From the NCBI RefSeq assembly GCF_965229915.1, contig NZ_CBDDJZ010000001.1, positions 1,178,001-1,242,000 on the forward strand: a stretch of DNA of 64,000 nucleotides, written 5' to 3'. This DNA comes from Marinoscillum sp965229915 (GTDB lineage Bacteria > Bacteroidota > Bacteroidia > Cytophagales > Cyclobacteriaceae). A program made the position numbers and the translations under genes. The notes below the pieces were generated by a model, which did not search any database, had not been told where the DNA came from, and saw nothing but the letters and a program-made list of their open reading frames with translations. Positions 9,401-16,251 of this stretch are shown here, piece after piece. The first letter of the stretch is position 1. Each line of letters opens with the position of its first letter.

Positions 9401-10684
9401 ACTTTGCTGGTCTGCAAGTACTCCATTAAGTGGGATGGTGTTATAAACAGCGCCTCCATTGCCATTGTAAAGCACCAAAGAGTAACCTGATAGATCAGCT
9501 CCGGCTGTTCCAGCTACTTCTATGCCTTCGTTCACATCTGTACTGGCATTGTCATAATGTATCTCGTTGACCCAAAGGTCTACCAAACCTGGAGTGACTA
9601 TGGTAGTATCTCCATCATTTCCAGTTGTATCTGTAGGATTGCCGATCACCTGATCCACATTGAGGGCATCGAATGTATTTGCACTTTCTACCCAGATAAA
9701 ATCTTCGAAATAATAACCTGTACCTGTCAACTGCAGCGAGTTGCCAACCGGCGTGGAGCTCGTCTCAGCTATGCCGATATCGGTACTTTCCAGACCTGCT
9801 GCCGGACCATCCACTGCTACTAGAGTGCCTTCGTAGCTGATGAATTGTACAACTGTATCTAACGGATTAACCAGTGCTATTCCATCAGGCGATCCATTCT
9901 GAATTCCAGCAATGGCAAACGAAATGAAACCATAACCACCTGATTCATTTGTGAATACACCTGAAAGACTTACCGTATTGTAAACTGAACCATTGCTACC
10001 ATTGTATAGCACTAATTCCCAACCAGCAAGATCAATGCCTTCGGTACCGGCTAGCTCTAGAGCTTCACCAGTATCAGTGCCATCATTATCATAGTGAATC
10101 TCGTTGATAAAGACCACGTCCTCCGTGACGGCACCTACAAAATCCTGCCCGCCGTTTACCTGATCATAGGAAGCTGTATCAGCCGCAGCCCAGGCAAAGT
10201 CTGTATAGTCAGTACCAGAGCCACTGAGCTGAAGCGAGTATCCCACCGGAGTAGAACTAGCTTCGCTTACCGCGATATCTACACTGGACATTCCATCAGC
10301 CGGTCCGCCTAGTGCGGTGAAAGTACCTTCATAGCTCAAAAACTGGACAACAGTAGTATCTACAACCAGAGCGATACCATCAGGCGCTCCATTTTGAACT
10401 CCTGTGATGGAAAAGAAAGCCGTTCCGAAACCATTTTCCTGATCAGCCAGTGCACCACTTAACGACACAGTGTTGTAAACACTTCCATTGCTCCCATTGT
10501 ATAATACAAGAGTGTAAGCTGACAAGTCAGTGCCGGCTGGTCCGGCTACTTCGATACCTTCGCCAGTATCTGCGCCATCATTGTCATAGTGAATTTCATT
10601 GATAAAGATCGATTGTGCCTGAGAAGAGTACACACCGATCCCAAAGCTGCAGAGAACTGCAGCCAACATGATAAGTTTTTTCAT
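6449..10684 (-). CDS. Giant secreted endonuclease/exonuclease/phosphatase-family nuclease with four lamin-tail-like repeats
   Basis: A 1411-residue protein with signal peptide (MKKLIMLAAVLCSFGIGVYSSQAQ). Four lamin-tail-domain-like repeats begin at about residues 28, 192, 372 and 536, each opening with (F)INEIHYDN and ending with a SLQL...Y.DF.W segment. An OB-fold region follows (about 710-860, ITIAEARAKNLGDSVIISG). Next is an EEP nuclease domain from about 905 to 1190 with the metal and catalytic signatures ITWNMEF-like (VTWNMEFFG), AVQEVSE, LGDYNDD and SDHLP. A PKD-like segment (YTYSWNDGSSEATL), a cysteine-rich patch (about 1275-1325) and a C-terminal type IX-like sorting domain complete it. 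It probably degrades extracellular DNA for phosphate or nucleosides, or acts in biofilm turnover. Similar OB+EEP secreted nucleases are known; four LTD units in front is unusual. It stands alone with its own terminator. Confidence 0.85.
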   Translation of the reverse strand: MKKLIMLAAVLCSFGIGVYSSQAQSIFINEIHYDNDGADTGEGIEVAGPAGTDLSAYTLVLYNGSNGSVYNTVSLSGALADQENGFGTAFFSITGVQNGAPDGIALVVDTTVVQFLSYEGTFTALGGPADGMSSVDIAVSEASSTPVGYSLQLSGSGTDYTDFAWAAADTASYDQVNGGQDFVGAVTEDVVFINEIHYDNDGTDTGEALELAGTEGIDLAGWELVLYNGSNGSVYNTVSLSGVFTNESGGYGFISFAIAGIQNGSPDGIALVNPLDTVVQFISYEGTLVAVDGPAAGLESTDIGIAETSSTPVGNSLQLTGTGYYFEDFIWVESANTFDALNVDQVIGNPTDTTGNDGDTTIVTPGLVDLWVNEIHYDNASTDVNEGIEVAGTAGADLSGYSLVLYNGNGGAVYNTIPLNGVLADQQSGFGTRFFSISGLQNGSPDGIALVSPENEVIQFLSYEGSFVAVGGAADGLTSEDIVVEEGGSTAIGFSLQLQGTGSTYADFTWAADVTSTYDAVNDGQTFVPAAEIAFINELHYDNASSDTGEAVEIAGTAGLDLAGWSLVLYNGNGGGSYNTTSLSGVIPDQQNGFGTLFFSISGIQNGAPDGVALINAEDTVVQFLSYEGTFVAVDGPAAGMTSEDIGVAETGSTPAGYSLQLIGSGFAYTDFSWSEAIAETFGSINTGQAFGYGGVDPGPGSDSLVLITIAEARAKNLGDSVIISGILTATDQFAGPAYIQDSTGGIGIYDVSVHGTGAFQIGDEIQIQGILGEFGQMLQVTNLTSLDSISSGNSVVADTLTISELSAHEGELVTITNVTFADGGLFYPGSNYGISDGSGSTELRIDAEVESLVGKQPQGVTTVTGIVGSYNGQLQLLPRFEADVPGAYNYSPGGSAISQDSTLEIVTWNMEFFGTMLPNYGPSDVALQLENAISVITALDADIIAVQEVSEIDLLDALIDSLGTYARVCSDVYSYSFSPDPNFPAQKLCFIYNTNTVTITDEQVLFEQFYNDARTGVTNDMSDYPTGSASSFWASGRLPYMVTAEVTIQGITTTVKLVNIHAKSGGGSSDVARKLYDAQALKDTLDTYYASDRVVVLGDYNDDVDVSIGGGATPYEEFVLDTAAYDPVTEVLSNAGFRSYVFSDNMIDHITITDELFDPYIENSVYTFIPFNLVNNYANTTSDHLPVVSRFNLFDLVQPLVVEELEDINLIKGYNERVANVSAVVSGGLEPYTYSWNDGSSEATLEVTPDYPDTVVTLTVSDASGQVITTSAQVIIDDVSCEKGRGRWARSGVQMCNGRVTLCVDQHFVDHFQNKGWTLGTCDNLVRRTCSATNNPWSATQTLTFDFSDELVVHVVMYDFFGNEISTEEVNVPSGESEYNVSLPYKGIFYVKVLGVDGSFSTSLVMVRAF
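8620..10603 (-). repeat. Four tandem coding repeats (lamin-tail-like domains)
   Basis: Inside the nuclease gene four segments of about 490 bases encode near-parallel sequences. The opening HYDN motifs lie near 10597, 10105, 9566 and 9074. Units 1-2 and 3-4 are spaced by 164 codons; units 2-3 are about 16 codons further apart because of an Asp/Thr/Gly-rich linker (TTGNDGDTTIVTPG). Protein identity is high enough for internal duplication to be obvious by eye. Confidence 0.85.
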
Positions 10685-10868
10685 TTTGTGAGTGTGAGTT
10701 TAGTTCAGGAGCAAAATTGGCATACAAATCTTTTACACACTATGCATTGTAATTTATCGTTCTGTGAAGTTTGGCGATATCCCATCTAGTTGGTGATATT
10801 TGAGTGGATGAAGCAATGGGAATTTAAGACCTTCGTATTTGTACCCAGCAGTCAAAAGAAATTCAAAT

Positions 10869-11075
10869 ACCAGGCTTGCCTGGTTTGGTGTTATCACCAA
10901 ACCGATTTGTCCAGCACTGATGTATACAAGTGATAGATGAGCTAATAAGCAGGTCATGTTTGTTGGTCATAAGTCCAACAAAGGCAAGGGGACTTTTAGT
11001 GTTTCGCATGTGGCATGCGGAAGGACAAGTTTTAAAACTTGAGGATTTAAACATCCGCGTTGCAAACGCGGATAA
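10869..11075. repeat. Non-coding multi-hairpin repeat, copy 1
   Basis: A chain of inverted repeats fills the gap between the nuclease start and the toxin gene (10685-11142, no credible ORF). The stems are: ACCAGGC/GCCTGGT (10869-10884); GGTTTGGTG/CACCAAACC with a TTAT loop (10882-10903); TTTGTTGG/CCAACAAA (10959-10982); AAGTCC/GGACTT (10971-10995); CGCATG/CATGCG (11005-11019); a perfect 16-base palindrome CAAGTTTTAAAACTTG (11026-11041); and ATCCGCG/CGCGGAT (11053-11073). The part from 10991 to 11075 is nearly identical to copy 2 at 11812-11896. This resembles a REP/BIME-like or other small non-autonomous mobile repeat. No transposase is visible in the window. Confidence 0.75.
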
Positions 11076-11142
11076 TGGGGGCTATGGATTTTGATAAAAA
11101 GATCAACAAAACCAGAGTTGAAGTGAATACTTCCATGGTTCC

Positions 11143-11472
11143 TTAGACTTTGGCCTTTATTTCAGTTGGCCCAGGTTTCAGATCTATATTGAGATGTTGG
11201 TTAATAATCGGAATTAGAGGCTCAAGAGTCAGATAAGCGTTATCGTCAGCGTTCAGGACAAAAACAGCAATGGGATATTTGGTGAAGTTTTGTTGATATT
11301 GAAGGTTTCTGTCAAATGTTAAGAGGACCTCAAAATCCTGTTCCAACATAAGTTTTAGAAGTTCTCCATTCTTCTTACTATTCCAGCCCATGTCATGGAC
11401 TGTAAAAATTTCATGTTCAGGAAAATCAAGCTTAATTCTTTTAGGAAGATTTTCGTCAATTAGCAGCTTCAT
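11143..11472 (-). CDS. DUF5615-type PIN-like toxin of a type II toxin-antitoxin pair
   Basis: A 109-residue protein starting MKLLIDENLPKR, the usual N-terminus of the DUF5615 (Mut7-C/PIN-like) family; an ATG three codons upstream is possible. Acidic residues expected of a PIN-like nuclease site are visible (LIDENLP near 5-11, HDMGW near 26, LLTFDRNL near 52-59). In characterised relatives (VapC45 type) the protein is proposed to be an RNase toxin neutralised by the DUF433 partner. Its start overlaps the end of the DUF433 gene, which implies translational coupling. The pair is framed by two copies of a hairpin repeat, suggesting acquisition as a cassette. Confidence 0.82.
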   Translation of the reverse strand: MKLLIDENLPKRIKLDFPEHEIFTVHDMGWNSKKNGELLKLMLEQDFEVLLTFDRNLQYQQNFTKYPIAVFVLNADDNAYLTLEPLIPIINQHLNIDLKPGPTEIKAKV

Positions 11473-11698
11473 AGAGTTCATCTAACTGTGCAGAATTGAC
11501 TATTTTATTAGCAATTTCAAGTACACCAACTACCTGTTCTTTTGTCACACTCGGGAAATCATCCAAAAAACTTTCAATTGTAATCCCCTTCTCCAAATGC
11601 CAGAAAAGGGATTGTACTGGTACCCGAGTTCCCGAGAAAACAGGTTGACCATTTTGTATTTCAGGGTCAACAGATATGTATATTCCAACAATACTCAT
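11456..11698 (-). CDS. DUF433 antitoxin
   Basis: An 80-residue protein of the DUF433 family, recognised by the segments ISVDPEIQNGQPVFSGTRVPV and FLDDFPSVTKEQV, a small winged-helix-like fold. These proteins are encoded just before DUF5615 toxins and are thought to bind the toxin and the shared promoter. Its stop lies inside the toxin gene. A -7 box at 11703-11710 sits four bases before the ATG. Family and pairing are clear; the toxic activity is inferred from the family. Confidence 0.87.
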   Translation of the reverse strand: MSIVGIYISVDPEIQNGQPVFSGTRVPVQSLFWHLEKGITIESFLDDFPSVTKEQVVGVLEIANKIVNSAQLDELYEAAN

Positions 11699-11702
11699 AT
11701 AT

Positions 11703-11710
11703 CAAAGATA
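11703..11710 (-). promoter_or_regulatory. -7 promoter box of the toxin-antitoxin operon
   Basis: The minus strand reads TATCTTTG, an exact TAnnTTTG match, ending four bases before the DUF433 ATG. The transcript would begin at or beside the start codon. No clear -33 box is seen. Confidence 0.45.
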
Positions 11711-11759
11711 CGCAATTGAGGTGGTAAATGATGCGAACGGCGAATAATGAAGTCTCCTG

Positions 11760-11896
11760 CGCCTAGCAAGGCGGAGTTCAAAAAAGACCACCCTAGTCCT
11801 CGTTTGCAACGAGGACTTTTAGTGTTTCGCATGTGCCATGCGGAAGGACAAGTTAAAAACTTGAGAATTTAATCATCCGCGTTACAACGTGGATGA
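11760..11896. repeat. Non-coding multi-hairpin repeat, copy 2
   Basis: Occupies most of the gene-free stretch 11699-12002. Stems in order: CGCCT/AGGCG with an AGCA loop (11760-11773); AGTCCTCGTT/AACGAGGACT with a 3-base loop (11795-11817); CGCATG/CATGCG (11828-11842); CAAGTT/AACTTG (11849-11863); ATCCGCGTT/AACGTGGAT (11875-11894). The 85 bases from 11812 match copy 1 (10991-11075) in the same orientation with only a handful of changes, several in loops or compensated by G-T pairing. Nothing else is evident in 11897-12002. Confidence 0.78.
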
Positions 11897-12002
11897 GAAA
11901 GAGCCATCAACACCCGCCAATCCAGAGTAATAACCATCATCAATCAATCTTTTAGACTGATGTATGGATTGGGATTTCCATGGTGAATGTGTCTCAATGG
12001 TG

Positions 12003-12956
12003 TCACTCCCTCGACTTGGCTTCAAGAAATTCATTGACATCTAACCAGTGAACAAAAGCATCAAACCAACGATTGCTCGTTCGATTGGGATTTCCTAATC
12101 CAAAGCCGTGACCTCCGTTTTGGTAAAGATGAAACTCTACAGGTATACCAGCTTTGTACCAAGAATCTATCACACCAAACTGACCTCTGAAGAGAAAATC
12201 GTCCGTGGCTATAACATTAAACATAGGTGGAGCATCCTTAGGTACTTCCACCTGCCCCATACCTCCATAAATAGGTCCAATGAAGGCCAGTTTCATAGTT
12301 TCCGAATTTAGGGTTGAATGCATCGTCAGACCGGCACCTGCAGAAAAACCGATCATGCCGATTCTGTCGGTATCAACACCCCATTCTCCTGCACGGTCCA
12401 AGATCATCGCATATGCTGCTTCAGCATCCTCTAGCTGATTGGAAAGATCCCATTGTGGTGGAGCTGGCGCTGCAACTTCCTCTCCCTCCTTTGAAGCATC
12501 AGCCGTAGGTGGGATGCGGGGACGATTCATCCATGCTTTGAAGTCCTCGAGTGATTCTGGCGTAGGATGTAGTCTGTACTTTAGCACAAACGCCGCAATA
12601 CCTTGAGCTTTTAATGCTTCAGCGACTTCCCACCCTTCATTACCAAGTGAAAGCCATCGAAAACCACCACCCGGTGCCACAATCACTGCCGCACCGTTTG
12701 CCTTTCCAGGTTCAGGGATGAAGGGTGTCAATGTTGCAGTTGTTATGTTTCGAGCCATCGGATCTCCCCATTGTCTGAACCAGCTCTCTGAAGCCGGCTG
12801 ATCATCCACACCTCCCGTACCAAGAAGAATGGCATTGGGTTCATCTGGAGCTTCCAGTGGGTAAATAGTCCCATCTTGGGCCATTGTGGAATGAACAAAG
12901 ATCAGAAAGAACAGTAAAAAGGATGCCTTTGTCAGAAAGTTAGCTTTGCAACACAT
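12003..12956 (-). CDS. Secreted alpha/beta-hydrolase esterase (carbohydrate-esterase-like)
   Basis: A 317-residue protein with an N-terminal signal peptide ending near HSTMAQ. It has the alpha/beta-hydrolase serine esterase layout: oxyanion region VIVAPGGGFRWLSLGNEG, nucleophile elbow GMIGFSAGAG, acid in NVIATDDFLF and catalytic histidine in NGGHGFGLG. The arrangement, with an insert rich in Pro/Ala between the two halves, resembles the acetyl-xylan-esterase/BD-FAE-like enzymes that remove acetyl or feruloyl groups from plant or algal polysaccharides. The exact ester is not predictable. It stands alone on the minus strand, outside the PULs. Confidence 0.8.
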   Translation of the reverse strand: MCCKANFLTKASFLLFFLIFVHSTMAQDGTIYPLEAPDEPNAILLGTGGVDDQPASESWFRQWGDPMARNITTATLTPFIPEPGKANGAAVIVAPGGGFRWLSLGNEGWEVAEALKAQGIAAFVLKYRLHPTPESLEDFKAWMNRPRIPPTADASKEGEEVAAPAPPQWDLSNQLEDAEAAYAMILDRAGEWGVDTDRIGMIGFSAGAGLTMHSTLNSETMKLAFIGPIYGGMGQVEVPKDAPPMFNVIATDDFLFRGQFGVIDSWYKAGIPVEFHLYQNGGHGFGLGNPNRTSNRWFDAFVHWLDVNEFLEAKSRE

Positions 12957-13063
12957 ATTAAAAGAGGTTCTAAATTCAGTAATTCATAATAGTGTTTTTC
13001 TCACACTTATTAATGATATTTTGGTGATAATATGCCTGAATTGAAGAAAAACTTGCCCATTTG

Positions 13064-13378
13064 CTACACAATCCTCAACGATTGAATGAGCTGATCTTTG
13101 AATTCATACTGATAGCTCAATACCAGTGGACTGCCAGGAAAAGTACCTGAGATCTCGGCATGGAGGATTTGTTCACTCTCCGAATAGGCAATCGGTTTCA
13201 TTGTCACCTGGTACGTCTTGTTGGCTTTATCAATCCAATTTTTGATTTCCTCTTTACCCTGATAGTTCTTACCCTCGTCAAAAACCACTGCTGTGTCGGT
13301 AAAACAATTGGCGTATGCTGTGCTGTCAAAGTTATCTTGTGCTTTGACTAACTCTAAGATTACTTTTGGTAAATTCAT
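13064..13378 (-). CDS. NTF2/SnoaL-like small protein
   Basis: A 104-residue protein with the cone-shaped NTF2-like pattern: helix (VILELVKAQDNFDSTAYANCF), then TDTAVVFDEGKNYQGKEEIKNWI and C-terminal strands (LVLSYQYEFKDQLIQSLRIV). Members bind or isomerise small molecules, or serve as stress proteins. It lies 21 bases after the SDR stop and is almost certainly co-transcribed with it. Substrate unknown. Confidence 0.75.
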   Translation of the reverse strand: MNLPKVILELVKAQDNFDSTAYANCFTDTAVVFDEGKNYQGKEEIKNWIDKANKTYQVTMKPIAYSESEQILHAEISGTFPGSPLVLSYQYEFKDQLIQSLRIV

Positions 13379-13399
13379 TGCTTTCTGTTTTTATGGTTA

Positions 13400-14194
13400 T
13401 TAAATAGTAGGGATGGTACCTCCATCAATTACAAATGCAGTTCCTGTCAGGTAATTGGCTCTTGGCGAAACCAAAAATCCAATCAACTCTGCAACTTCCT
13501 TCGGTTGTGCTGGTCTGCCCATAGGAATGCCACCCAATGCATCCATCACACTTTGCGCAGCTTGTTCTTTAGTAGTGTTTGAGCTTTCGGCAAGACGCTC
13601 CATCATTCGTTCTGATGAGGAGGTCATGATCCATCCTGGTGAGACCGTAAGTACCCTCACACCTTTTGAAGAAACTTCATTGGACAACCCTTTGCTATAG
13701 TTCAACAACCCTGCCTTGGCCGCAGCGTAGGGCAAGGTAGATTCATAAAGAGGTAACTTGGCTTGAATTGACGCAATGTGAATAACCACTCCACTGTTTT
13801 GTTCAATCATCTTTGGCAAAAAACCTCTATCCAAACGAACAGAAGCAAACAAGTTGGTTTGAAAGGATTCCTCCCAGTCTTCATCGCTCAAAGCCGAAAA
13901 GCCACCACCTTTCGTTTCAGAACCGCCCAGGTTATTAACCAAAATATCCAAAGTGCCATATTTGGTCAACACCTCATTCACAACTTTATCGGTTCCACGG
14001 GAAGTACTTAAGTCTGATGCGATGAAATGAAACCCCTCTTGGTCAATGACAGGAGCATTTCTGGCCGTTACAATTACCGTAGCACCAGCCTGTGCCAGAC
14101 GCTCGGCGATGGCTTTTCCAGTTCCTTTTGTGCCCCCGGTTACCAGGGCCACCTTCCCTGATAGCTCATGATCAAAATTGAATACTTGTTCCAT
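13400..14194 (-). CDS. Short-chain dehydrogenase/reductase
   Basis: A classical 264-residue SDR. The NAD(P)-binding Rossmann motif TGGTKGTGKAIAERL lies near residues 20-34, NNLGG near 88, and the active-site Ser...YxxxK appears as IASIQAKLPLYESTLPYAAAKAG, with the YAAAK motif intact. The VSPGW and YLTGTAFVIDGG segments match the family. It is first in a two-gene unit with the NTF2-like gene and is divergent from an HxlR regulator at 14320, which is the usual arrangement for an HxlR-controlled oxidoreductase responding to a reactive or quinone-like compound. Confidence 0.9.
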   Translation of the reverse strand: MEQVFNFDHELSGKVALVTGGTKGTGKAIAERLAQAGATVIVTARNAPVIDQEGFHFIASDLSTSRGTDKVVNEVLTKYGTLDILVNNLGGSETKGGGFSALSDEDWEESFQTNLFASVRLDRGFLPKMIEQNSGVVIHIASIQAKLPLYESTLPYAAAKAGLLNYSKGLSNEVSSKGVRVLTVSPGWIMTSSSERMMERLAESSNTTKEQAAQSVMDALGGIPMGRPAQPKEVAELIGFLVSPRANYLTGTAFVIDGGTIPTI

Positions 14195-14319
14195 AAACCG
14201 ATTTGTTTAGGGCAAATTTCTAGCTTATGTATAGTTCTCACAAGTACGGAAATACGATTCAGATAGGGAGTAATTATTCCCCTATTGCACTTTTTGGAAC
14301 ATGGTTCTATTTTTATATT

Positions 14320-14685
14320 ATGTATGAACGAAAGACATTACCCAACCTGAATTGTGGTTTGGATCTGATCGGTGAGGTGTTGTATGGTAAATGGAAAATG
14401 CGTTTGCTGTGGTTTATCAATGACGGACACTTAAGGCCAAGCGAACTGCAACGAAAAATACCCGATGCTACCCGGCGTGTGCTGAATATTCAACTCAAGG
14501 AACTTGAAGAGCACGAGTTGATAACTAAAAAAATCTATGCAGTAGTGCCGCCCAAAGTAGAATACCGATTAACAGAGTTTGGCAAGACGTTGATCCCAAT
14601 CATTGCCACATTGGGGGACTGGGGCGATGCACATGAAGACCGTTTGCGGAGGGTTATTTTAGGGCGTTTGAAACCGGAAGGTTGA
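14320..14685 (+). CDS. HxlR-family winged-helix transcriptional regulator
   Basis: A 121-residue regulator starting MYERKTLPNLNCGLDLIGEV. I placed the start at 14320 rather than 14227 because the family begins just before the conserved cysteine (the effector-sensing Cys of HxlR proteins), and the upstream 31 codons show no conserved pattern. HxlR signature: LIGEVLYGKWKMRLLWFIN, then LRPSELQRKIPDATRRVLNIQLKELEEHELI (helix-turn-helix) and the wing VPPKVEYRLTEFGKTL. It probably represses the divergent SDR/NTF2 unit and itself. A TATTTTTA box at 14309-14316 (one off TAnnTTTG) lies three bases before the ATG. Confidence 0.88.
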   Translation: MYERKTLPNLNCGLDLIGEVLYGKWKMRLLWFINDGHLRPSELQRKIPDATRRVLNIQLKELEEHELITKKIYAVVPPKVEYRLTEFGKTLIPIIATLGDWGDAHEDRLRRVILGRLKPEG

Positions 14686-14728
14686 CGGATCAGCGAGTGG
14701 GGGTGATTACCGTCAAGGGTGATTGACA

Positions 14729-14756
14729 CCAAATTATGCGTTAACGCATAATTTGG
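14729..14756. repeat. Perfect 28-bp palindrome in a convergent intergenic region
   Basis: The 14 bases CCAAATTATGCGTT (14729-14742) are followed directly by their exact reverse complement (14743-14756). It sits 43 bases after the HxlR stop and about 100 bases after the end of the convergent gene at 14858. There is no immediate T tract on either strand, so it may be an operator or recombination site rather than a standard terminator. Two GGGTGATT direct repeats lie just upstream (14700-14724). Confidence 0.75.
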
Positions 14757-14857
14757 ATTTAAGGAGTTTTTGTTTAAAAAAAATCCATTACATCAAGTCT
14801 TGGGCCACCTGGAGAGATCATGCCTAATTTATCCAACTCACCCCTGCTAACCACATC

Positions 14858-15142
14858 TTACCCTTCCAGAATTGCAATCAAAATAACCAGAAGCATCACA
14901 CTCCCGAAAATGACCCAAAACCGATTGAGGTTTCTTCGAGTAGCAGGGATATGATCATCGGTAAGCTGTCTATTAGGATAGATAATAGCTACGCACATCG
15001 ATCCTATATAACCAACGCCAAGACCAGTAACTATGCTGACGACCAAGGAGAAAATTATATTCCTGGTGACACTATAACCGAAGACCAACAAAGTGATCAA
15101 TGTAACACCGAACCATATTATGTTTTGCTTATATCTCAGCAT
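14858..15142 (-). CDS. Small hypothetical membrane protein
   Basis: A 94-residue protein with hydrophobic segments at about 9-27 (IIWFGVTLITLLVFGYSV), 28-53 (IIFSLVVSIVTGLGVGYIGSMCVAIIY) and 74-92 (FWVIFGSVMLLVILIAIL), so three probable membrane helices with a short polar loop (PNRQLTDDHIPATRRNLNR). No family recognised. It starts 17 bases after the upstream isomerase stop and may be the last gene of that unit. Confidence 0.6.
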   Translation of the reverse strand: MLRYKQNIIWFGVTLITLLVFGYSVTRNIIFSLVVSIVTGLGVGYIGSMCVAIIYPNRQLTDDHIPATRRNLNRFWVIFGSVMLLVILIAILEG

Positions 15143-15159
15143 AGTTCGGACTGAGTGTT

Positions 15160-16215
15160 TTAGCTCACTGCCTTCCCAGCCTTCTCCAACAAGGCTTTGG
15201 TAGCTTTGATTCCTTCTGGCTCTGATAGTCCGCCTCCTTCATATTCAATATCGATATAACCAGTGAAGCCAGAATCTTTGACAATCTGCAACATCTTCAC
15301 AAAATCTGTATTGACTTCATTGCCTTCTGCGTCAAATTCGTGTGTTTTGCCGCTAACTCCTTTTGCATAAGGCATTAGCTCTTTCACACCCTGATACTTG
15401 TCATATTCCTCTTTGCAATCACCATGATGTCCTTCGATGCAGAAGTTTCCAAAGTCGGGCAACGTGCCGCAGTATTTACTTCCTACTCCTTCAATCACGC
15501 TCGCCAACCATTCTCCATTGGAGGAATACCCACCATGATTTTCTACGATCACGCTGATTCCGGACTGTGAGGAATAGGATACCAATTGTCCTAACCCGTC
15601 AATCGCTGCAGCTTTCACCTCCTCAGCGGTTCCGTTTCCTGCAGCGTTTACCCGAATGGAGTGGCAACCTAATATCTGTGCAGCATCCACCCAGCCGTAG
15701 TGATTTTCCACTGCTTGTTTTCTAGCTTCTTCGTCGGTATCTCCCAGGTTCCCTTCTCGATCGCACATGATCAGCAAACTCTTCACTCCTTGCTCATCAC
15801 ACTGCTTCCGCAGGTCATACCAAAACTGCTTGTCATTTTTCTTGGAGAAGTAGAATACATTCACATACTCCACAGCAGTAATGCCATAGTCTCTTTTAGC
15901 AATGGTCGGAAAATCAACTGGTTTCAATTCGCCTCTGAGTACATTGTCAGGACTCTCAGCCCACAGTTTCCCGAAATTGTCCCACGAACTAATCGCATCT
16001 CCAAAAAACGATCTGTGAAGTGACCACTGTGCCAGTGAAATATTAAAAAACAACTCAGTTGCTGCGCTTGCCGCTGCATTGGAATCACTCTCAGTATCAG
16101 AGGTCTTCTGGCTGGATGATGAGCAGGCAGATAACAATGGGTTCACGCCAAGTAGACTCAGTGCCGCTCCGCTTACACCTAGAGTTTTGAGGGTTTTTCT
16201 TCTGGAATTTTTCAT
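15160..16215 (-). CDS. Tat-exported lipoprotein of the sugar-phosphate isomerase/epimerase (xylose-isomerase-like TIM barrel) family
   Basis: A 351-residue protein. The N-terminus has a twin-arginine motif (SRRKTLKTLG) followed by a hydrophobic stretch and a lipobox (LLSACSSSS), so it is likely folded with its cofactor in the cytoplasm and anchored after Tat export. The body is an AP-endonuclease-2/xylose-isomerase-like barrel. Candidate divalent-metal ligands are in SVIVENHGG, CGTLPDFGNF, GKTHEFD and YIDIEYEGG. Relatives isomerise or epimerise sugars, inositols or 3-keto-sugars; the exact reaction cannot be read from sequence. It follows the PQQ-type dehydrogenase by 36 bases in the same unit, so it may act on that enzyme's oxidised sugar in the periplasm. 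Confidence 0.8.
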   Translation of the reverse strand: MKNSRRKTLKTLGVSGAALSLLGVNPLLSACSSSSQKTSDTESDSNAAASAATELFFNISLAQWSLHRSFFGDAISSWDNFGKLWAESPDNVLRGELKPVDFPTIAKRDYGITAVEYVNVFYFSKKNDKQFWYDLRKQCDEQGVKSLLIMCDREGNLGDTDEEARKQAVENHYGWVDAAQILGCHSIRVNAAGNGTAEEVKAAAIDGLGQLVSYSSQSGISVIVENHGGYSSNGEWLASVIEGVGSKYCGTLPDFGNFCIEGHHGDCKEEYDKYQGVKELMPYAKGVSGKTHEFDAEGNEVNTDFVKMLQIVKDSGFTGYIDIEYEGGGLSEPEGIKATKALLEKAGKAVS

Positions 16216-16251
16216 AATGGATCATTTAAAAAATTAGGTAGTTCATGTCTA

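Noticed and set aside
8620..10603. Long tandem repeats that could suggest a mobile element or duplication of non-coding DNA
   Set aside because: The repeats are in frame and encode lamin-tail-like protein domains of one gene.
10754..11054. Two small minus-strand frames of 63-67 codons
   Set aside because: They run through the hairpin repeat region; the translations follow the palindromes and show no protein-like pattern.
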